Shown in pieces: positions 55,236-62,594 of a stretch of 64,000 nt of DNA. Source of the stretch: Clostridiales bacterium (lineage in GTDB: Bacteria; Bacillota; Clostridia; Peptostreptococcales; Anaerovoracaceae); contig DUTT01000058.1 in the NCBI GenBank assembly GCA_012841925.1, positions 1-64,000 on the forward strand, given 5' to 3'. Position 1 is the first letter of the stretch. Each line of letters starts with the position of its first letter. Under the pieces are notes generated by a model, which searched no databases, was not told the DNA's origin, and saw nothing but the letters and a program-made list of their open reading frames with translations. Made by a program: the position numbers and the translations under genes.

Positions 55236-57283
55236 CCCAGTCGTACGATCTTGATCAAAGCGTTTCGGTGCTCAGGGGTGTGGGGCCGAAAAAGACGGAA
55301 GCGCTGGCGCGGCTTGGAATCGAACAGCTGCGCGATTTGCTGTATCACTTTCCCAGGGAATACAGGGATCTGAGATCGGTTTTGCTCATAAACGATCTTC
55401 CGGACGGCCAAAAGGGACTCGTCTGTGCCCGGGTTGTGCTTATTCTGCCCGGCAGAGGATACGGCCGCAACAAGACGATGCGGTTGCTTGTAGAAGATGC
55501 TACCGGACAGATGGAAGTGGTGTTTTTCCGCAGCGGCTTTCTGGAACGTGCTTTTTCTGTCGGTGAAACGTGGTACTTTTACGGCCCGGTTCAAGTGAAG
55601 GATGGGCGCGTACGCATGATGCATCCGGAATTCACCAGGGCTGATGGCTATGAACCGCGCGGCATCGAACCCGTTTATCCGCTCACGAAAGGTCTTTCAC
55701 AGAGGGAACTGCGCAACTGGATACGCGCACTTATGGCAGACGTCGGCAATCTGGAGGAGACGCTGCCGGCGCCGCTGCTCGAAGAGAAAAAAATCTGCAG
55801 CCTCGCGTATGCGCTGCGGCACATGCACTTTCCCTCCGATGAAACCGCTTACCGGCTCGCCCGGTTCCGGCTGATCTACGAAGAGCTGCTGACGCTGCAG
55901 GCTGCGCTTTTCATGTCGAGAAGCCGCTTTGGCGAGGGGCGAAAGGGGATTGCATTTTCTCCCTCGATATCGATGCAGCCCTTCCTGGAGGCATTGCCTT
56001 ATGCGCCGACCGGTGCGCAGAGGCGCGTACTCGGCGAAGTGTCGGGCGACATGGAATCCGACCGGTCGATGAACCGCCTCGTACAGGGGGACGTCGGATC
56101 CGGAAAAACACTGATTGCGCAGGCTGCCATCTTTAAGGCCGTTTCCTCCGGCTATCAGGCGGCTATGATGGCACCGACGGAACTGCTGGCACGCCAGCAC
56201 TTCGAAACGCTGAAACGCGATCTCGGCCCTATGGGGATTGAGATTGCGCTGCTGACGGGGTCGGTGAGCGGAAAAGCAAAGGCTGAGGTTCTAGAGGGTT
56301 TGAAAAGCGGACGCATCTCCGTCGCCGTCGGGACGCATGCTATCCTGTCGGCCGGTGTGGAGTTTGTGCATTTAGGACTGGTAATCACCGACGAGCAGCA
56401 CCGGTTCGGGGTTAACCAGCGGCTGATGCTCACGGAAAAAGGAGAAAATCCCGATGTCCTGGTCATGACGGCCACGCCGATCCCGCGGACGCTTGCCGTC
56501 GTGCTTTACGGGGATTTGGACATCTCGCTTATCGACGAAATGCCCCCGGGCAGGCAGCCCGTTTATACGGAGCGTTTCGGAGAAGGTGATCGGGAACGCG
56601 CCTATCGGCTCCTTGCGGACGAACTGTATGCAGGACACCAGGCTTACGTCGTTGCGCCTCTCATCGAAGATTCCGATGTGCTCGACAGCCGTTCGGCAGA
56701 ATCGCTGTACCGGGAAATTTCGGGCCGGTTTCCAGATTATAAGTCCGCACTTCTTCACGGTCAGGTACCGCCGAAGGAAAAAGAAGCCGTGATGGAGCAA
56801 TTTTATGCAGGAGAAATCCGCATCCTGGTATCGACGGTTGTGATCGAAGTCGGTATCGATGTGCCAAATGCGACCGTGATGCTCATCGAAGGCGCGGAGC
56901 GGTTCGGACTGGCCCAGCTCCATCAGCTCCGGGGCCGGGTCGGGCGCGGACGTGCGCGTTCGTACTGCCTGATCATCACGGATGTTACAAGCGGCATCGC
57001 AGACGAGCGGGCCGATGTGTTCTGCAGGACGAGCGACGGATTTGTGATAGCGGAAAAAGATCTCGAACTTCGCGGGCCGGGCGAAGTGTTCGGCTTCCGC
57101 CAGCACGGACTTCCCGAACTCGTTTTGGCCGATCCTCTCCGCCACGCCCGGTTGTTTCAGGAAAGCCGGGACGATGCCCGACGTCTGCTGGAACGAGATC
57201 CGTCGCTGAAGTCGCCCGAAAACCGCGCGTTCGGGCAACGCGTCCGGACGCTGTTTGAGCGCATGGAGCACGTCGTTTTGTAG
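55232..57283 (+). CDS. recG: ATP-dependent DNA helicase RecG
   Basis: A 683-residue branch-migration helicase. The wedge domain with the OB fold is N-terminal (about 60-160), then GDVGSGKT (Walker A), TDEQHRFG (Walker B) and MTATPIPRT motif III, and the C-terminal helicase half with LRGRVGRGRARS. ATG at 55232 overlaps the yloU stop and gives the usual N-terminus LRGVGPKKTEALARLGI. Length is normal. Confidence 0.95.
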   Translation: MTQSYDLDQSVSVLRGVGPKKTEALARLGIEQLRDLLYHFPREYRDLRSVLLINDLPDGQKGLVCARVVLILPGRGYGRNKTMRLLVEDATGQMEVVFFRSGFLERAFSVGETWYFYGPVQVKDGRVRMMHPEFTRADGYEPRGIEPVYPLTKGLSQRELRNWIRALMADVGNLEETLPAPLLEEKKICSLAYALRHMHFPSDETAYRLARFRLIYEELLTLQAALFMSRSRFGEGRKGIAFSPSISMQPFLEALPYAPTGAQRRVLGEVSGDMESDRSMNRLVQGDVGSGKTLIAQAAIFKAVSSGYQAAMMAPTELLARQHFETLKRDLGPMGIEIALLTGSVSGKAKAEVLEGLKSGRISVAVGTHAILSAGVEFVHLGLVITDEQHRFGVNQRLMLTEKGENPDVLVMTATPIPRTLAVVLYGDLDISLIDEMPPGRQPVYTERFGEGDRERAYRLLADELYAGHQAYVVAPLIEDSDVLDSRSAESLYREISGRFPDYKSALLHGQVPPKEKEAVMEQFYAGEIRILVSTVVIEVGIDVPNATVMLIEGAERFGLAQLHQLRGRVGRGRARSYCLIITDVTSGIADERADVFCRTSDGFVIAEKDLELRGPGEVFGFRQHGLPELVLADPLRHARLFQESRDDARRLLERDPSLKSPENRAFGQRVRTLFERMEHVVL

Positions 57284-57298
57284 ATTTACCGGGCTCGC

Positions 57299-57327
57299 TT
57301 GAAACCGCAGCATCTCCGTGCTAAAAT
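57299..57327 (+). promoter_or_regulatory. Promoter of rsmD
   Basis: -35 TTGAAA, a 17-base spacer and -10 TAAAAT preceded by TGC (extended -10), 25 bases before the rsmD start. Confidence 0.65.
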
Positions 57328-57351
57328 ATCGTATCAGAAAGGTCGGTAAAC

Positions 57352-57906
57352 ATGCGCATCATTGCTGGTACATGCAAAGGCAGAAAGCTCCGCGTGCCGA
57401 AAGACGATCGGGTGCGACCTACACCGGATCGCATCAAAGAAGCGATTTTCAGCATGCTGCTTCCTTATATCGATGGAGAAACCATCGTAGCGGACGTATT
57501 TGCAGGCACGGGGAATATGGGGTTGGAGGCCTTGAGCCGGGGAGCCGGCAAGGCCTATTTTTCGGATGTTTCTGCCGAAAATATAGCCTTGATCAAACAG
57601 AACATCGCGCTGTGCGGAGTCGGAAGTCAGAGCATCGTCATCAAAGGGGATTTTAGATACATCCTTGCGCGTCTGCACGAAGCGCCGGATATTTTTTTCC
57701 TGGATCCTCCGTACGACGATGGCCTGATGGAAGATGCGCTGAACGCCATCGAACAGATGCCGGAGCTGACCGATGGCGCTTTGGTCGTGTGCGAGCATCG
57801 GTATAAGCAGGTGCTGCCCGAATCGATTGGACGTCTTCACCTATGGAAAAAGAAGAAGTACGGTACGACGGCCGTCAGCGTGTACCGTCAGGAGGAGAGA
57901 GGGTAG
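57352..57906 (+). CDS. rsmD: 16S rRNA (guanine966-N2)-methyltransferase
   Basis: A 184-residue methyltransferase. MRIIAGTCKGRKL and RPTPDRIKEAIFSML are the RsmD start, VFAGTGNMGLEALSRGA binds SAM, and FLDPPYDDG is the catalytic DPPY motif. It precedes coaD by four bases, a conserved Firmicutes pair. Confidence 0.94.
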   Translation: MRIIAGTCKGRKLRVPKDDRVRPTPDRIKEAIFSMLLPYIDGETIVADVFAGTGNMGLEALSRGAGKAYFSDVSAENIALIKQNIALCGVGSQSIVIKGDFRYILARLHEAPDIFFLDPPYDDGLMEDALNAIEQMPELTDGALVVCEHRYKQVLPESIGRLHLWKKKKYGTTAVSVYRQEERG

Positions 57907-57910
57907 ATCA

Positions 57911-58405
57911 GTGAGAAAAGCTCTGTATGCAGGTTCTTTTGATCCGATTACCACCGGGCATGTGGATGTGATCAACCGCGCTTCGAGACTGTGCGATATC
58001 CTGGTCGTCGGCGTCATCCACAACCCGTCAAAGCAGGCGGTGTTCGACGATGCTGAGCGCATCGAGATGATTCGCAGATCTACGGAGCACATTCCAAACA
58101 TCCGCATCGACTGCTTTAGCGGTCTGCTGGCGGATTATGTGCTGAAGCACGACATCACGGTTGTAATTCGCGGACTGCGGGCAACGATGGACTTTGAATA
58201 CGAAATACAGATGGCGCAGATGAATGCCCGTCTGTACAACGATCAGGCAGAGACGATTTTTCTGATGACAAATCCGGAACATTCGTTTATCAGCTCGAGT
58301 TTAATGCGCGAAGTGTTTGCTCTCGGAGGCGATATTTCGGGTCTCGTGCCTGAACCTGTGCTGCAAGCAATGAAAAACAAGCGTTTCGAAGCGAAAGGGG
58401 AATGA
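57911..58405 (+). CDS. coaD: Phosphopantetheine adenylyltransferase
   Basis: A 164-residue enzyme for the fourth step of CoA synthesis. AGSFDPITTGHVD holds the HxGH-type motif (TTGH), and IRGLRATMDFEYE with the SFISSSLMRE segment are typical. The start is GTG at 57911, with GGAGAGAGGG upstream; the open frame extends back into rsmD without a start site. Confidence 0.95.
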   Translation: MRKALYAGSFDPITTGHVDVINRASRLCDILVVGVIHNPSKQAVFDDAERIEMIRRSTEHIPNIRIDCFSGLLADYVLKHDITVVIRGLRATMDFEYEIQMAQMNARLYNDQAETIFLMTNPEHSFISSSLMREVFALGGDISGLVPEPVLQAMKNKRFEAKGE

Positions 58406-58406
58406 T

Positions 58407-58937
58407 ATGAAAGTATTGGAATTGCTGGACGAACTGGACGAAATTATCGAAGTAGCCTCGCCCGTACCGATGTTTAAAAAAGTGGTGGTGGATCCGGCGG
58501 AAATTCAGGAGATCGTCAAGGAAATCAGGCTGGAGCTGCCCGACGAGATCCAGCAGGCCCAGTGGGTAAAAAACGAACGCTCGCGCATACTCGAAGAAGC
58601 AAAAGCTGAGTACGAATCGCTTCTCAACGAGGCGATGAAGAAAGCTGAAGCGCTCGTAGAGACCGACGAGATTACGGTAAAAGCCAAAGCGAGAGCGGAA
58701 GAGATTATCCGGGTTGCAAGCGAACACTCATCGATCATGAAGATGAGCATCCTGGATTATACCGACAGCATGCTTTACAACCTTCAGGAAAAGATGGACC
58801 AGATGTATGCACTGTACTTTACTGATATGTACAACGACCTTCAGATGACCTTCGACAAAGTCAACGAAAACATCGCGACAAGCCGCAACGAAGTCAAAGA
58901 TCAGATCTATAAAGCGCAAGTGGAAAAGAACGAATAG
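58407..58937 (+). CDS. Coiled-coil protein of unknown function (ATPase H-subunit-like)
   Basis: A 176-residue, acidic, Lys/Glu-rich protein predicted to be mostly alpha-helical coiled coil, especially residues 45-110. No enzyme motif or membrane segment is seen. It resembles proteins annotated as V-type ATPase subunit H-like or DivIVA-like in Clostridia, which often sit after coaD. It follows coaD after one base. No function is assigned. Confidence 0.6.
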   Translation: MKVLELLDELDEIIEVASPVPMFKKVVVDPAEIQEIVKEIRLELPDEIQQAQWVKNERSRILEEAKAEYESLLNEAMKKAEALVETDEITVKAKARAEEIIRVASEHSSIMKMSILDYTDSMLYNLQEKMDQMYALYFTDMYNDLQMTFDKVNENIATSRNEVKDQIYKAQVEKNE

Positions 58938-58944
58938 GGTTCCG

Positions 58945-58972
58945 GCCGGTGCGGATGTACCGGCTGTTTTTT
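58945..58972 (+). terminator. Terminator after the coiled-coil gene
   Basis: GCCGGT and ACCGGC (6-bp stem, extendable by one G-T pair) with an 8-base loop followed by TGTTTTTT. The tmcAL start is only 11 bases further on. Confidence 0.6.
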
Positions 58973-58983
58973 ATGGAGAGCAC

Positions 58984-60213
58984 ATGAGAGTCACAGGGAT
59001 TATCGCTGAATTCAATCCGTTCCACAACGGACACCGGTACCTGATCGATCGCGTGCGGTCAGAACTTTGCCCAGACTGCATTGTAGTTGTGATGAGTGGA
59101 AATTTTGTCCAGCGCGGCGAACCGGCATTGTGGGGCAAGTGGACGCGCGCCGCATGTGCCGTTCAAAACGGGGTCGACCTTGTGCTGGAACTGCCGGTCT
59201 GTTTTGCGCTCAACAGCGGAGAGTCATTCGCCCGGGGCGGCATCGCCATTTTAAAAGGGCTCGGCGCAACAACGCATCTGGCTTTCGGAAGCGAAAGCGG
59301 CGAGCTGGCTGCTCTCGAAAGAGCAGCGGAATCCCTGGCGACCGAATCCGAAGAATTTACCGGTCACCTGCAAGATGCACTTGCGACAGGTATGTCCTAT
59401 CCTGCAGCGTACGAGCAGGCGGCGCGCCGTCATCCGGATCTGGACTGCGGCATTGTGGAGGCGCTGCTCGGTGGACCGAATGACATTCTGGCACTCGAAT
59501 ACATCAAGCAGGCGTACCTTCAGGATGCGGAGTTTGCGTTCTATCCCGTTCGAAGAGTAGGAGCGCGCCACGATGCACCTGGCACAGGAATGCTGACATC
59601 GGCGTCGTCCATCCGGCAGCGCATACTCGACGGGCAACCGTTTTCGGACTGGAGCTCCTCCGTCCCGAAGGCGAGCGCTGCTGTTTTAAAAGACAGCGTC
59701 TGCCTCGACCAGGAGGCTATGGGTCGCTACGCAACCATCGTTCGCTACGCTGCCGTTACCAAAAGTGCTGAGGAAATTAAGCAGCTGATTTCCGTGAGCG
59801 AAGGCCTGGAAAATCGAATAAAAGCAGCGGCCACGAGAGCGACTTCTCTCGAAGAACTCATCGCTTTAGTCAAAACGAAACGATATACGCATGCCCGGAT
59901 ATCCCGCATTTTTGCGCAACTCGCCCTCTGTCTCGACCGACTGTCGTTCGAACGTATCGAGTCAGAGCAGGCATACTATGCGCGCGTACTCGCCCTGAAC
60001 CGGCGAGGGGCGCAGCTTCTTAGAGATGTGCAGGAAAGTTCTGCTCGCATACCGGTCTATGCAAATCTGAAGCAGGCCGCCGATGCACCGGAGGCGATCG
60101 TCAGCTCTCTCTCGTGGGACTGTGTTGCGTCCGACCTCTACAGCATCCTCGCCGGAAGAAGCGTTTACGAGGGTTCGGATTATGTGATGACGCCCCGTTT
60201 CATCGATCGCTGA
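58984..60213 (+). CDS. tmcAL: tRNA(Met) cytidine acetate ligase
   Basis: A 409-residue nucleotidyltransferase-fold enzyme (YlbM) that makes N4-acetylcytidine at the wobble base of elongator tRNA(Met) from acetate and ATP. GIIAEFNPFHNGHRYLI has the HxGH-like HNGH motif and VMSGNFVQRGEPAL is the family signature. It stands before ackA, as in many Clostridia. Confidence 0.9.
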   Translation: MRVTGIIAEFNPFHNGHRYLIDRVRSELCPDCIVVVMSGNFVQRGEPALWGKWTRAACAVQNGVDLVLELPVCFALNSGESFARGGIAILKGLGATTHLAFGSESGELAALERAAESLATESEEFTGHLQDALATGMSYPAAYEQAARRHPDLDCGIVEALLGGPNDILALEYIKQAYLQDAEFAFYPVRRVGARHDAPGTGMLTSASSIRQRILDGQPFSDWSSSVPKASAAVLKDSVCLDQEAMGRYATIVRYAAVTKSAEEIKQLISVSEGLENRIKAAATRATSLEELIALVKTKRYTHARISRIFAQLALCLDRLSFERIESEQAYYARVLALNRRGAQLLRDVQESSARIPVYANLKQAADAPEAIVSSLSWDCVASDLYSILAGRSVYEGSDYVMTPRFIDR

Positions 60214-60230
60214 CGTGCAGCAGAAAATCT

Positions 60231-60259
60231 TTGCACTAAACATCAATCAGGAGTATAAT
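60231..60259 (+). promoter_or_regulatory. Promoter of ackA
   Basis: -35 TTGCAC, a 17-base spacer and a perfect -10 TATAAT, 50 bases before the ackA start. Confidence 0.75.
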
Positions 60260-60308
60260 TATTTTTGTATGTGGCATTATAAATAGCAACAAGTAAGGAG
60301 AGGTAAGA

Positions 60309-61505
60309 ATGAAAATACTGGTGATCAACTGCGGAAGTTCTTCCCTGAAGTATCAGGTGCTCGAGATGGAGACCGAAACGCTTTTGTGTAAGGGTTTCGT
60401 CGAAAGGATCGGTCTGGACGGCTCGGTGCTTAAACACGAGAAAGCGGACATGGAACCGGTCGTTCTCCAGGCTCCCATGAACGATCACAAAGAAGCTATC
60501 GCGCATGTGATGGATGCCGTCGTGGATCCTGAACACGGTGTAGCGTCCAGCATGAAGGAAATCGGCGCTGTCGGACACCGCGTCGTGCACGCCGGCGAAA
60601 AGTACGCCTGGAGCGTCCTGCTCACCGACGATGTCATCCATGCGCTCGAAGACTGCGTCAGCCTCGCACCGCTGCACAATCCTCCGAACCTGCTCGGGAT
60701 CGCTGCCTGCCGGGAACTGATGCCTACGACGCCGATGGTGGGCGTTTTCGATACGGCCTTCCACCAGTCCATGCCCGAAGAGTATTACATCTACGCCATT
60801 CCTTACGAATACTATACGAAATACGGAGTTCGCCGGTACGGATTCCACGGCACGAGTCACCGCTACGTCTCGGAGCGAGCTGCGGCGATGCTGGGCAAAG
60901 AGATCGCCGACACGAAGGTCATCACATGCCATCTCGGCAACGGGGCGTCCATTACAGCGATCGACGGGGGAAAAGTGCTGGATACTTCCATGGGCTTTAC
61001 ACCGCTCGAAGGGCTGGTCATGGGCACGCGATGCGGGGATATCGATCCAGCGATCATTGATTTTATCTCTCAGAAAGAAGATCTGACGATCCGCGAAGTC
61101 AACGACATTTTGAATAAAAAATCCGGCGTGCTCGGCATATCAGGAGTCAGCAGCGACTTTCGAGACATCGAAGCGGCTGCAGCGAAAGGAAACGCGCGGG
61201 CGGCGCTGGCGCTCAAGGTCTATGCGAATAAAGTCAAATTCTATATCGGCGGTTACATGGCTGAGCTGAACGGAGCCGACGCGATCGTATTCACAGCCGG
61301 CCTCGGCGAAAACGGGGTCCTGATGCGCAATATGATCTGCAAAGATCTGACCAACCTCGGCATCCTGCTGTCGCCGGAGCGCAACGAAATTCGGGGCCGG
61401 GAAGCGGTGCTCAGCGCGGATGACAGCCCTGTCAGCATCCTGCTGATACCGACAAACGAAGAGCTGATGATCGCCAAGGATACCTATAAAATCGTTAGCG
61501 AATAG
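60309..61505 (+). CDS. ackA: Acetate kinase
   Basis: A 398-residue kinase that makes ATP and acetate from acetyl phosphate. [21 protein letters not shown] (Arg), FDTAFHQS (Asp), FHGTSHRYV (His) and [11 protein letters not shown] (Arg) cover the active site. No pta gene for acetyl phosphate formation lies in the window. The ADP-forming acyl-CoA synthetase offers a second route from acyl-CoA to ATP in the same organism. It has its own promoter. Confidence 0.96.
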   Translation: MKILVINCGSSSLKYQVLEMETETLLCKGFVERIGLDGSVLKHEKADMEPVVLQAPMNDHKEAIAHVMDAVVDPEHGVASSMKEIGAVGHRVVHAGEKYAWSVLLTDDVIHALEDCVSLAPLHNPPNLLGIAACRELMPTTPMVGVFDTAFHQSMPEEYYIYAIPYEYYTKYGVRRYGFHGTSHRYVSERAAAMLGKEIADTKVITCHLGNGASITAIDGGKVLDTSMGFTPLEGLVMGTRCGDIDPAIIDFISQKEDLTIREVNDILNKKSGVLGISGVSSDFRDIEAAAAKGNARAALALKVYANKVKFYIGGYMAELNGADAIVFTAGLGENGVLMRNMICKDLTNLGILLSPERNEIRGREAVLSADDSPVSILLIPTNEELMIAKDTYKIVSE

Positions 61506-61508
61506 TGC

Positions 61509-61537
61509 TTGACAATCGTACACATGTTCACTATACT
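61509..61537 (+). promoter_or_regulatory. Promoter of rpmF
   Basis: A perfect -35 TTGACA, a 17-base spacer and -10 TATACT, just after the ackA stop and 33 bases before the rpmF start. Confidence 0.75.
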
Positions 61538-61570
61538 AAAATAGTTACTATCGGAAAAGGAGGTGTAAAC

Positions 61571-61750
61571 ATGGCAGTACCAAAACGAAAAACATCAAAA
61601 GCGAAGTCGCGTTCCAGAAAATCTGCGAATATGGCGAAATCTGCACCTGCTTTATCTGTGTGCTCACAGTGTCGCGAACCTAAAATTCCACACAGAGTGT
61701 GCCCCAACTGCAATTACTACGACGGCAAACCTGTAATTGCGGAAGATTAG
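61571..61750 (+). CDS. rpmF: 50S ribosomal protein L32
   Basis: A 59-residue zinc-ribbon ribosomal protein. MAVPKRKTSKAKSRSRKS and the CSQC...CPNC pairs are typical L32. AAGGAGGTG precedes the ATG at 61571. The YceD (DUF177) gene that usually lies between ackA and rpmF is missing, and plsX does not follow. Confidence 0.96.
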   Translation: MAVPKRKTSKAKSRSRKSANMAKSAPALSVCSQCREPKIPHRVCPNCNYYDGKPVIAED

Positions 61751-61786
61751 CCGATAGACTGGACTTTCAGTGGCAAATAAGAAAAC

Positions 61787-61819
61787 AAGCGGATCCGATG
61801 CGGAGCCGCTTTTGTTTTT
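61787..61819 (+). terminator. Terminator after rpmF
   Basis: AAGCGGaTCCG pairs with CGGAgCCGCTT around ATG with one internal mismatch, followed by TTTGTTTTT. Confidence 0.75.
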
Positions 61820-61848
61820 GGCCCCCGAAAAGGCGGGGTCCGGGAATG

Positions 61849-61935
61849 TGGTGCCGGCGATCGGGGTCGAACCGATACGGTGTTGCCACCACTGGATTTT
61901 GAATCCAGCACGTCTGCCTATTCCATCACGCCGGC
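61849..61935 (-). tRNA. tRNA-Leu (anticodon CAA)
   Basis: An 87-base class II tRNA. Acceptor stem GCCGGCG/CGCCGGC, discriminator A and encoded CCA at 61849-61851; anticodon stem CTGGA/TCCAG around the loop TTCAAAA (anticodon CAA); long variable arm with GGTG-GCAA-CACC; T arm ATCGG-TTCGACC-CCGAT. It decodes UUG leucine codons. Confidence 0.96.
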
Positions 61936-61946
61936 GGAACAGGGAC

Positions 61947-61975
61947 ATGGTATCACAACGAAAATTCGAAATCAA
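61947..61975 (-). promoter_or_regulatory. Promoter of tRNA-Leu
   Basis: On the minus strand -35 TTGATT, a 17-base spacer and -10 TACCAT, ending 11 bases before the tRNA. Confidence 0.45.
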
Positions 61976-62006
61976 GATAATACTTTCCTTTTCGAAACGC
62001 ATACGG

Positions 62007-62012
62007 TATAAT
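62007..62012 (+). promoter_or_regulatory. -10 element of yajC
   Basis: A perfect TATAAT 29 bases before the yajC ATG. A convincing -35 is not seen. Confidence 0.5.
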
Positions 62013-62041
62013 CAAACAGTCAGGGAAACGAGGAGGATGCA

Positions 62042-62437
62042 ATGAACGAGTTTTATTTACAAATCATCATGCTTGTACTTCTGTTCGCGGTCATGTACTT
62101 TATACTGATCCGCCCGCAGAAGAAACGCGAAAAAGAAGTAAATGCCATGCGGGACAGCCTGAAAGTCGGCGATGACGTTGTGACGATCGGAGGGATCTAC
62201 GGAAAGGTCGTCCGGGTGCGCGAAGATCGCTTTACCATACAGGTCGGTGCCGAAAAAGTGCGGCTCGAAGTCGCGAAGTGGTCCGTGTCGCAGAAAGTGG
62301 ACAAGGACGGTAAGTCGTCCAAGGTGGTAGTGCCCGAAGCGCAGGACGACGAAGTGCCTGAGGCTCCGTTAAGACCGACGCCCAAAACGATTAAAAAAAT
62401 CGGCGCCGCAGACAAGAACGACAGCGACGAACAATAG
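62042..62437 (+). CDS. yajC: Preprotein translocase subunit YajC
   Basis: A 131-residue protein with one N-terminal membrane helix (about residues 5-23) followed by RPQKKREKEVNAMRDSLKVGDDVVTIGGIYGKVV, read here as RPQKKREKE and GDDVVTIGGIYGKV, typical YajC. The charged C-terminus is cytosolic. YajC associates with SecDF. AGGAGG lies before the ATG. A strong terminator separates it from secDF. Confidence 0.93.
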   Translation: MNEFYLQIIMLVLLFAVMYFILIRPQKKREKEVNAMRDSLKVGDDVVTIGGIYGKVVRVREDRFTIQVGAEKVRLEVAKWSVSQKVDKDGKSSKVVVPEAQDDEVPEAPLRPTPKTIKKIGAADKNDSDEQ

Positions 62438-62447
62438 CATCTGATTC

Positions 62448-62482
62448 AAGGCATGTGCGTCCGCACGTGCCTTCTTTTTTTT
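62448..62482 (+). terminator. Strong terminator between yajC and secDF
   Basis: AAGGCATGTGCG and CGCACGTGCCTT form a 12-bp stem with a 2-base apex (really a 4-base loop) followed by CTTTTTTTT. Confidence 0.88.
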
Positions 62483-62515
62483 ATAAGCGAACGGTGCTCA
62501 ATGTCGGTACAACAC

Positions 62516-62544
62516 TTGAAGAAATAGCAAAAAAGTGGTAAACT
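62516..62544 (+). promoter_or_regulatory. Promoter of secDF
   Basis: -35 TTGAAG, a 17-base spacer and -10 TAAACT preceded by TGG (extended -10), about 50 bases before the start. Confidence 0.6.
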
Positions 62545-62594
62545 AATATATTGTAATTTGCTTGAATTTACATACTCGCAAATCGGAGAGGGCG

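Noticed and set aside
61849..61935. tRNA-Leu as an integration site
   Set aside because: No integrase gene or repeated tRNA 3' end was found near it.
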